Source: Macrolepiota albuminosa (Eukaryota > Basidiomycota > Agaricomycetes > Agaricales > Agaricaceae). Taken from it: a stretch of DNA of 64,000 nucleotides. Shown here piece after piece: positions 56,483 through 64,000 of this stretch (its first letter is position 1; each line of letters starts with the position of its first letter). Under the pieces are notes generated by a model, which had not been told where the DNA came from, did not search any database, and worked only from the letters and a program-made list of their open reading frames with translations. The stretch is from positions 3,456,947 through 3,520,946 of the forward strand of contig JAMWFC010000049.1 of assembly GCA_027475525.1 (NCBI GenBank). The letters run 5' to 3'. The translations under genes were made by a program, and so were the position numbers.

Positions 56483-57188
56483 TGTCAGATTCCACTGAGT
56501 CGGGGGCTTTCCAGGAAAGCGATGCCCTTATGGAGCAGACTTGATCTATGGATACTCAGGTGTCTGGAACTCTGGGGCTAGGACTCCAGGGTTCAAGATG
56601 CGGACAGGGGTAATTCTAGGAGAGAGAACTTGGTCCGGGAGTTTTGGGTTTTAGGAGCTGAGGGTTAGGTGGGGGTCAAGTCGGGAACCAGGGGTTCTAA
56701 GATGAGACCAGGTTAACAAGTTACAAGTCACAAAGTACATACCAAACTTAGAGCACACGGTTATTCAAGCGTGCCAGTCAAAGCGTGCCAGTCAGTGCAT
56801 ACCAGTCAAGCAGAGGGCATGCAACAATTCAAGTTAATATCAAGACTAGTGAATACAATGGGGAACTATGCTATAAGTACTACGGGGCTGGGTCTTGGGG
56901 TTCCGGGAGGCATTGAGTAGCGGACTGGAACTGTATATCTGGATCATGCATGTGGGGCACGCAATCAATTGGCGTGGAGAGAGCTGTGATGTGTGATGTG
57001 TGAGGGCTGGAAGCGGGCAGCATGATCCAATTGTTGATGGTGGTTGATTCTGAGGTCTGTGATGCAGGGTTGCCGGGGGTACTGGTTGATGGCGGCATTG
57101 GCAGCCATGGGGGCAGGGCGCATTGTGGGGTTGATGAGAGAGGCTCCCAGATAGGGCTCGGGGGGTGTCCTGGGGAGGGGTTGTGACA
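56483..57188 (-). repeat. LTR-B acting as the 3' LTR of an inverted Gyp-B copy
   Basis: 706 bp, TGTCAGATTCC...TTGTGACA. To its right the minus strand reads a polypurine tract (GCTGAGGGGGGGTGA) abutting the LTR, which marks the 3' end of a leftward element. It has many CpG-type transitions relative to the copy at 55146. There is no target duplication, so the partner end is missing or outside. Confidence 0.8.
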
Positions 57189-57399
57189 TCACCCCCCCTC
57201 AGCGCTGAGACCCTCCGAGGTGCACGTAGCCAGTAGTCTGGACCGGGGCCCAAGCGTGGGATCCGGCACATGCTCTGACACATATCAAAAAAAAAATTTA
57301 CCATCAAACCCAACCATGTCACATATGCCGACACATTTCCCAACGCTCCCACCTACTAACAAAGTCATGCCTCTGATGGCATGGGGGGCCTGGGACGCG

Positions 57400-58509
57400 T
57401 GGTACTGAGCTCACCTTGACTGGGAGCATGTGGTGACACTCATACAACAGCATGAGTGCTTCCCGCAACTGACCTTCCTTTTCCAGAACAACGCAACATT
57501 CCTGCCCCAGAGGTGGGTCCCAGCTGGCTTCCGGAGCCTACCCCCCTGGTGGGCCTGAGTGGTCTCCTGGACGAGCCTGTTCCTGAGGTGGGCCCCAGCC
57601 ATTCCGTGCCTTTCTTCACATGGATGACTGTCCACCCTCCCCACTGTCGCCCTTCCTCATGGCCTTGTCTTGCCGCTTTGGCATGGCCACGGAGACCATT
57701 TTCATAGTTCTGAAGGACTGGCGCATCTCATGGGCCGGCGCATTGCAAGATCAATTTGAGCATGCCCTGGAGAGGCCCTAGGGTTTGCCCTCCCACACCT
57801 GGTGTGTTAGCAATAGGCTGGTAAGTGGTCTTGTGTTCCTGATTTTGCACCTGATTTGAGTGTCTAGTGCCTCCACTGCACCCGCTGGCAGGTCCTTTGT
57901 CTGTTTGAGGCCCCAGCCCCCTCATCTCACTGAGACACATCAGTGTGCGAGGTGTGTTGCCTCAATCACGAGCGGTGTTCCGTTTTGGCACTATGAAGGG
58001 CATACGGTGTTTCACAGGAGCAGGGGTGGCCACTAAAAGGGGTGATCTGGAGGATGGGGGTAGAGGAAAGGACTTGGGTGGTGGAGCCGGAAGGGGTTCT
58101 GGAGGAGGTGCCTGCTGGGGGTCTGGAGGGGGCATCCGCAGGAGGTTCGGAGGTGGGACAGGGAAGGAGGGGGTCGTCTGGGTAGGGGGCCAGGGCCGGC
58201 CCATGGTATTGATTATGTGCTGGGTCACTCAGTCCAGCACCCAGGGGCAGGGAGGTCATGGGGGACACCTAGACAAGGGGAAGCGGCAGGCATCGCCAAG
58301 TCCCTCCCCAGGACCCTCTAAAAGGGTGCATCTGCCCATGGAGACCCTGTCCCTGGCCTTCCCAGTGTGCCTCTCTCCGGCAACCTTCCCCTTATCTGGG
58401 CGACTGCTAGACATTGAGGTGAGGGTCCTGCAGGAGTGTTTGGAGCAGGCCAATTGGGAGAGAGAGGAGCACAAAGAGGGGGCAAGGGAGGAGGTGGCAT
58501 GCTGGAGGG
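57400..58509 (+). pseudogene. Antisense ORF in the 3' region of the inverted Gyp-B copy
   Basis: No known function. The LTR and polypurine tract show the element reads leftward here, yet the better coding sequence reads rightward. It starts with decayed segments (FPQLTFLFQNNATFLPQR near 57460-57510; VALPHGLVLPLWHGH near 57645) and continues as an open frame 57945-58509 with a Gly/Arg-rich part, a basic Ser/Pro patch GKRQASPSPSPGPSKRV (~58275-58330) and a helical end ECLEQANWEREEHKEGAREE. It is truncated by the LTR at 58510. GC-rich DNA produces chance frames, so coding status is moderate. Confidence 0.45.
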
Positions 58510-59225
58510 TGTCACGACCCCTTCCCTCCGGGCCCACCCCGGAACACCCCCGGAACACCCTCCGGGACCCTCCCTCCGACCCCACAAGACACGCCCCGCC
58601 ATCACGACCGCCGGCACTGCCATCACGCGCATCAAGGACCGCCATCAGCCGCCACCAGCCCCGATCAACAATCCCATCACGCATCACGCATCACGGCTCC
58701 ATCCGCGCCAATTGATTGTGTGGCCCACACGCGCGATCCCGGTGTGCAGCCCCTGCCGCTACTCAATGACCCCGGAACCCATCCCAGACATCCCGGAACC
58801 CCGAGACCCGGCCCCGTAGTACTTATAGCATAGCTCCCGTTGTATTCGGTAGTCTTGATATTGCATAACTGTTACTTTGGATATTGCGTGCCCCTTGCTT
58901 GACTGGTACGCCTTGTTTGGTATGCTTCGACTGGCGCGCCTTAGTATTCGCGTGCTCTAAGCTTTGGTACGCACTTCGCGACTCTTAAGTTACTAACTTG
59001 GTCTCGTCTTAGAACCTCCAGTTCACGACTCGACCCCCTCTAACCCCAGTTACCTCCAACCCAAAACCCCCGGACTCTAGTCTCCTATCCCGGGATTACC
59101 CCTGTCCTTGTCTTGAACCCCGGAGTCCTAGCCCCGGAGTTCCAGACACCCGAGTATCCGTAGATCAAGTCCACATCGTAAGGGCGTCGCTTTCCCGGAA
59201 AGCCCCTGATTCAGCGGAACCTGAC
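58510..59225 (+). repeat. Gyp-B 5' LTR
   Basis: 716 bp, TGTCACGACC...GGAACCTGACA, the reverse complement of the copies at 55146 and 56483. A TATA-like ACTTATAG (~58821-58828) lies ~25 bp before AGTCTTGATATT, the predicted transcript start inferred from the primer site. Confidence 0.9.
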
Positions 59226-59226
59226 A

Positions 59227-59238
59227 TAATATCAAGAC
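59227..59238 (+). other. Self-complementary primer site of Gyp-B
   Basis: AATATCAAGACT, one base after the LTR end, is the perfect reverse complement of AGTCTTGATATT at 58851-58862 in the LTR. The same 12-mer is kept in both other LTR-B copies (~55502 and ~56843, in reverse). This matches the self-priming layout of Tf1/sushi elements. Confidence 0.8.
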
Positions 59239-59258
59239 TCTCTCCTTACACCGTTCTT

Positions 59259-62051
59259 GATGGCTACGTATACTCACACTTACTACCCCACTGGGTACCA
59301 GACCGACCCTTACGGACGCCCGGTACCCGACCACTACCCCGCGCAGACCCCCCGCCCCGTCTACCCACCTCTCCCGTACGAACCTCTATACCTCCACCGC
59401 CACTGGGCCCCCGACCCGTTCCTCTACGACCTGGGGCCCTCAGCCAGCTGGGCCCCTCCACCCAATTTAGCCATGGCGCGACCCGTGGAGGTCCCCTCGT
59501 ACCGGAGCATCCCCGGGGGCCTGCCGGAGACCCCACCTGTACCCAGTGGACCTCGCCCGATTCCCCCCAGCGAGGGCCCCTTTGCACCCACCCCCTACTA
59601 CGGTTACCAGCGCCCCGTCCCCCAACCCCGAGAACCCCGAGGACCCCCCTACCCCGACTACCCCCTTCGTCATTACCCGGCCGCCGCCCCACCCGCTCGA
59701 ACCCCTCCCTCGCCAATGGGACGACGACGCCTCGAGGAGTATGAACGGCAACGGGACGAGGTACTCCGCTCCCTCAGGATCTCGCCAGAGAACTTCGCGC
59801 AACGGACAAGGACGCTGCTCGTGGAATTCGGACACGACGACTTCGAAGGCACTCCGGAGGAATGGGCTCACTGCCTGGTCGAATTCGGGGATCGCCTCAC
59901 GCGGGGAGAACTCCCGGAGCAAACCATGGTAAAGTATAGGCGCAATACGATCCTCCGGGAAGAATTACAGCAGCTGCTCGACGAAGTCCACGTGTCCCCC
60001 TCCCCTCGGCCCCTCAACGACCCCACGGACCCAGGTCGCTCGATTCACATTTGACGGGAACCCCCGGAACCGGCCCCAGCAGTCCCGGCAGCCCCCACGG
60101 CCCCCACTCCAGAGCAACGACAACGGGAAGAACGGCAGAACGCCTCAGCCATATTACGGTCCCTCAACCCGACTGGAGGCCTTTTCGACCAACCCGCTGC
60201 CCGCACGGTAGGCTTGTCAACTCGTCGCAGGGCTAATTCCGTTCCTAGTACCTTCGAGACCTGGGGGCAGCCCCAGAGACCCCTGGAACCCCTCCCGCAA
60301 ATGGACAACGCCCGGCCCCCGCCCCCGACAAACCCCGGTAGAGCCTGGGTGGACACCCCTAGTACGGACAACACGCTATGCTACATTGACGAGCTCACGC
60401 GCGACAACAACGAACAACGTCCCGCGCCCGCGCCCGCCCCGGCACCAGCACCACCCCCCACGTCCGCCCCGGCCCTCCCAGAACGCAACTTCCGCCGCGA
60501 TCGCCCGCGCCCGCCCCGGCACCAGCACCACCCCCCACGTCCGCCCCGGCCCTCCCAGAACGCAACTTCCGCCGCGATCCGCCACCCCACTTCGACCTAC
60601 GGAACCCCCCGCGACCCCCGATGCAAGCCCGACCCTCCCGGATTGAACGTCCCCCGCGCAACCCGGCACCCGACCCAGCACCTAACCCCCCTCCGCCCGA
60701 CCCGACACCGCCGAACCCTCCCCGACCGCCTCCGCCACCCCCAGCTGAACCTCGAGGACAACCCCCAGGCCCTCCACCCCCGCCACTCCCTGCGTGGAGA
60801 CCCGGGCCCCCTCCTGGCAGGAACGAACCCCCTTGAGACAACGGACCTCCCGGGCGTGGACCCCCGGGTGAGCCACCCGGAGGAGGACCTCCCGGCAGGT
60901 GGGGCCCCGCCCTTGGTGCTTTTCCTCCTCAAGGAGGGGGGGGTAATCACTATTACTACTATTACAATGCTGGCCCTCCTCCCCGCAACGCTGCCGGACC
61001 GGACAACGCTCGCGACGCCCTCGCCCGCGAAGGACGACTGGACATCCAAAAGCCCGACGCTTTCACGGGCCGGGACCCCCGAAAATGGCGTACCTTCCTC
61101 ACTCAGTGTCTCAATACGTTCCAGGCAAAGCCGCTCACGTTTCAGGTTGACAGCTCCTGGGTGGCCTTTGCCGCATCATACCTCCAGGGGATCGCCTTCG
61201 ATCACTACACGGCCCTTATCCAGTTCGACCCCAACAATCCGGCACTCGCTCGCTGGCAGGCCTTCGTCGACGAGTTCTCTGAGAAGTTCGGAATCTACGA
61301 CACCGTGGCCGAGGCCGAGGACAACCTCTTCAATCTCCGGATGCGCTCGGAAGAACGTTTCACCACCTTTATCGTACGTTTTGAGAAGGAAGCTTACGAA
61401 ACAGGTTGGAACTACAGCGCCCTCCGCCGCGCCCTGCCACAACGCATCAAGGACGTCCTCCGACTCGCCCCGAAACAACCCTCCTACGACGGATACAAGG
61501 CCCTCGTCATGCAGATCGACCAACGCTATTGGGAAGACCGCAGCGAGTATTCGAATTCCCGACCCCCCTGGAACCCTAGAGGAGGACCCCCTTGGCCCTC
61601 CGGCGAAGCTCCCAACCCTCAAGGTCGAAATCCCGGTCCCCCCGCGTTCCCCGGCGGCCGACCCCCGGTGAGTTGCGGCCCGCCCAATGCTAACCCCGGC
61701 AGCGGCGCCCGCCCCCAGGCCCAACTCAACGCCGCCGTGGCCGCCCACGACCCGGGCGACGCGCCAAGCCCCGAGGAACCCCCGGAAGACCCCGAAGACT
61801 TCGACTTCGACGACGAGCGGGACGAGGAAGCCCTCTGAGCCAACCGGCTTCAAAAGAAGGGACGACCCTGGATCGAAGTCCCGACGGATGTGCAGGAACG
61901 ACGGAGAAGGGAGGGTGTCTGCATACTCTGTGGTGAGAAAGATCATTTCATCTCCGAGTGCCCCAAACGACAGGTCATGGGACGTGCCACCTGGACCTTC
62001 GAAGGGGAGGACGCCACCTACGAGTATTCGGAAAACGACCCAGCGATTTAG
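59259..62051 (+). pseudogene. Gyp-B gag, interrupted
   Basis: The Gag polyprotein starts at ATG 59259 (MATYTHTYYPTGYQ). Its N-terminal third is Pro/Tyr-rich, followed by a helical segment (RRLEEYERQRDEVLRSL). A long Pro-rich region contains a 77-bp tandem duplication (60426-60579). The capsid module follows (DAFTGRDPRKWRTFLTQCLNTF, ~61055-61120; RWQAFVDEFSEKFGIYD; FEKEAYETGWNYSALRRALP), and a CCHC knuckle [15 protein letters not shown] (~61918-61962). It ends at TAG 62049-62051, with pol opening in the -1 register. Lesions: TGA at 60052, TGA at ~60834, and the duplication, whose length is not a multiple of three. With three defects this copy should not make a full Gag, although pol is open. 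Confidence 0.8.
60426..60579 (+). repeat. 77-bp tandem duplication in gag
   Basis: Two adjacent copies (60426-60502, 60503-60579), identical by eye. Because 77 is not divisible by three, the second copy is read in another frame. The N-terminal and C-terminal gag frames differ by exactly this shift. Confidence 0.9.
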
Positions 62052-64000
62052 ACCCGGAAGACGCCCTAAATCGCGGAATCGACCCCGACATCTTCTCTGC
62101 CTCAGTCTCACATCTTTGCTCTACGACACTCATACAGGACACCCTCACTGCTTACCTACCCTCTCACTCTTCGCACTCCCTCCTCCTCAAAACCCGCCTC
62201 ACCCCCTCCGGAACTCCCCTCAACACCCTCGTCGACAGCGGCGCCACCGACAACTTCATCGACGAAGCATGGTCTACCCTCGCCCCAGAACCCGCCCAGC
62301 GACTCCCGGTCCCGGTACGGCTCTGCCTCTTCGACGGCGACGCCTCTACGGCGGGGGACATCACTCATTTTGTGCGTATGCCCGTTACCTTCGCCAACGG
62401 ACAGACTCACACCCTCCGGATGTTGATAACCAAACTCCACCCTTCCGCACCCCTGGTCCTAGGGCTCCCGTGGCTCCGAGACACTAACCCCCGCATCGAT
62501 TGGCGACACCTCACCCTTCGCCTGACCCGGGACCCGACCCCCGACGACCAGCAACTCCCCTTCGACATCCCCCACTCCTCCAACCCTACCCCGAAGGACG
62601 GGCCTCCACCACCCCCCGGACTCCAGTCTCGCTCGTCCCGATCCTTCGTCATCAATGCCAGGCTGGACGGTGCCCCAGGACCAGTCTCGGCCCTCATCGA
62701 CAGCGGAGCCACCGGAGTTTTCATCAGCGACGCCCTCGACCTCCCCCACGACTCCCTCGACCAGCCCCTCTGCCTGCAGCGCCTCGACGGCACCCCCTCC
62801 TCCTCCGGCCCCATCCAAAGGTCTCACTCAGGACGCGTGACCCTGGACAACAACTACGAGTTCACTTCCGACTTCCTGGTCACGCAACTTCACGAATCGA
62901 CCCCGATGGTGCTGGGGCTACCCTGGCTGCGCGACATGAACCCCGACATCGATTGGAGGATGCTCACCATGACCTTCCTGGGGCCCGAAGACCACCCCTC
63001 GACCGCCGTGTACCTCCGGGCTCTAGGAAGCGACCCGCCGCCCGACACCCCCGGGACGACTGCCGCGCCCCCCACGCATGCACCACCCCCGCCCATCCGA
63101 GACCGCAAGGCCCCCGACCGACCCCCAAACATTCCTCAGAACAAGTACAAGGGGCCAAATTACCCCTGCCGGTCTCAGACACGCGTCACACCCGCTCCGG
63201 CCAATAATTCTGCAACACCGATCGACCCGAGCGCACTCGACATTAGGATCATTGGGGCCGCCCCCTTCGCCCGCCTCATGAGGGATGGGACTCCCACGTT
63301 TCAGCTGCACACCTCGCCCTCTCTCCCGGAAGAACACCTACGAGGGGACGCCATTCCCCCGGAACAGAAAACCGAGGAGCAAATCCTCCGAGAAGTAGTT
63401 CCCCCGGAGTATCACGAGTTCGCTGACGTATTCTCCGAAGGAGACGCCAAGGAGATCCCCCCTCACCGCCCCTATGATCACACCATCGACCTCGAGGAAG
63501 GAGCCACCCCCCCTTTCGGCAAGGTCTACAACATGTCAGAGGTCGAACTCCGGGCTCTCAAGGACTACCTCGACGAAATGCTCGGTAAGGGATTCATCCG
63601 ACCCTCCGCCTCCGCCGCCGGAGCCCCAGTTCTATTCGCCAAGAAGAAGGACGGCTTGCTCCGGCTCTGTGTCGACTACTGGGGACTCAATAAGATCACC
63701 AAGAAGAACCGCTACCCGCTCCCGCTCATTGGCGATCTGGTCGATCAACTCCGCAGTGCCAAGGTTTATACGAAGATCGACCTCCGCTCCGGTTACAACA
63801 ACGTCCGCATCGCCCCAGGACACGAGTGGAAAACTGCGTTCCGCACGCGGTATGGTCTGTTTGAGTATCTTGTGATGCCTTTTGGAATGACTAACTCCCC
63901 CGCCACGTTCCAATACTTCATGAACAACATCTTCCACGACATGAGCGACGTCTTCATGATCGTCTACCTGGACGACATCCTCATTTATTCCGACTCGCCG
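62045..64000 (+). CDS. Gyp-B pol with two tandem retropepsin domains and reverse transcriptase
   Basis: The frame is open from the gag end to the window edge. Residues counted from 62045: retropepsin 1 with [14 protein letters not shown] (Asp at ~64) and [17 protein letters not shown] (~140); a Pro-rich linker; retropepsin 2 with [13 protein letters not shown] (Asp at ~219) and [17 protein letters not shown] (~290); a second linker with [10 protein letters not shown]; then [25 protein letters not shown] and the RT ([50 protein letters not shown], catalytic [12 protein letters not shown] at ~640). Both proteases keep the DSG triad and the C-terminal hallmark. RVDYR is changed to CVDYW in the RT. 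RNase H and integrase lie beyond the window. The start is set by the -1 overlap with gag, since the first ATG is far inside. Confidence 0.9.

Larger units (their letters stand above)
58510..64000 (+). mobile_element. Ty3/gypsy element Gyp-B, running off the window
   Basis: 5' LTR 58510-59225, primer site 59227-59238, gag 59259-62051, pol from 62045 to beyond 64000. The GC content is far above that of the surroundings. The pol frame has no stop over about 650 codons, so this is the youngest retrotransposon seen here. Its 3' LTR is outside the window. Confidence 0.9.

Noticed and set aside
59128..59334. Minus-strand frame ending in LRILGCLEL, also at 55144-55244
   Set aside because: It is LTR-B sequence read through, with no start or domain of its own.
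61176..62111. Long minus-strand open frame (311 codons) over Gyp-B gag
   Set aside because: GC-rich DNA opens frames on both strands. The plus strand carries the capsid and CCHC motifs, so the antisense frame is a by-product.

Overview
The window looks like a transposon-saturated, AT-leaning stretch of a filamentous basidiomycete (Agaricomycete-like) nuclear genome. The evidence is host-type genes with many 40-65 bp GT-AG introns, chromodomain Ty3/gypsy and Ty1/copia families, a PIF1-type helicase fragment and no bacterial-style operons. No tRNA, rRNA or CRISPR array was recognised.

Layout. 1-4.4 kb: an uncharacterised spliced minus-strand gene. 4.5-9.9 kb: a decayed copia element (Cop1) whose gag is split by an inverted copy of its own LTR. 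11.3-22 kb: the main host-gene island, with a multi-exon SF1 helicase (-), a Pch2/TRIP13-type AAA+ pseudogene (-), an Rdx/SelW-like gene (+) and a Hop1-like PHD protein gene that has lost a recognisable HORMA domain (+). 22-35 kb: a second copia element (Cop2, target duplication TCTCT). Its 5' LTR is split by a large nest holding a chromodomain gypsy (Gyp-F) and two copies of an LTR-like repeat (LTR-D). 35-42.6 kb: fragments of another gypsy (Gyp-H), LTR-A/LTR-D pieces and a PIF1 helicase fragment. 42.6-47.5 kb: a second host island with a coiled-coil gene, a decayed ERV46-like gene, an 11-bp-TSD fold-back element and a 12-residue-repeat coding stretch. 48-56.5 kb: LTR-A copies, copia and gypsy remnants (Gyp-A, Gyp-C), with clean solo-LTR insertions that date the nesting. 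56.5-64 kb: GC-rich Gyp-B material, ending in a copy whose pol frame is open to the window edge.

How the parts relate. Most of the sequence is layered retrotransposon. Perfect 5-bp target duplications (TTATA, CCAAT, CCAGT, TCTCT, GTATC, GAATC) fix several insertion boundaries to the base. Two gypsy families (A and B) carry a primer-binding site complementary to a site inside their own LTR, as in self-priming Tf1/sushi elements. The copia elements instead match the anticodon arm of initiator tRNA. The biological surprise among host genes is the side-by-side decay of Hop1-like and Pch2-like genes, partners in the meiotic axis. Among the transposons, the most unusual architecture is a pair of tandem retropepsin domains in Gyp-B pol, followed by accessory coding regions between pol and the 3' LTR in Gyp-F and Gyp-B.
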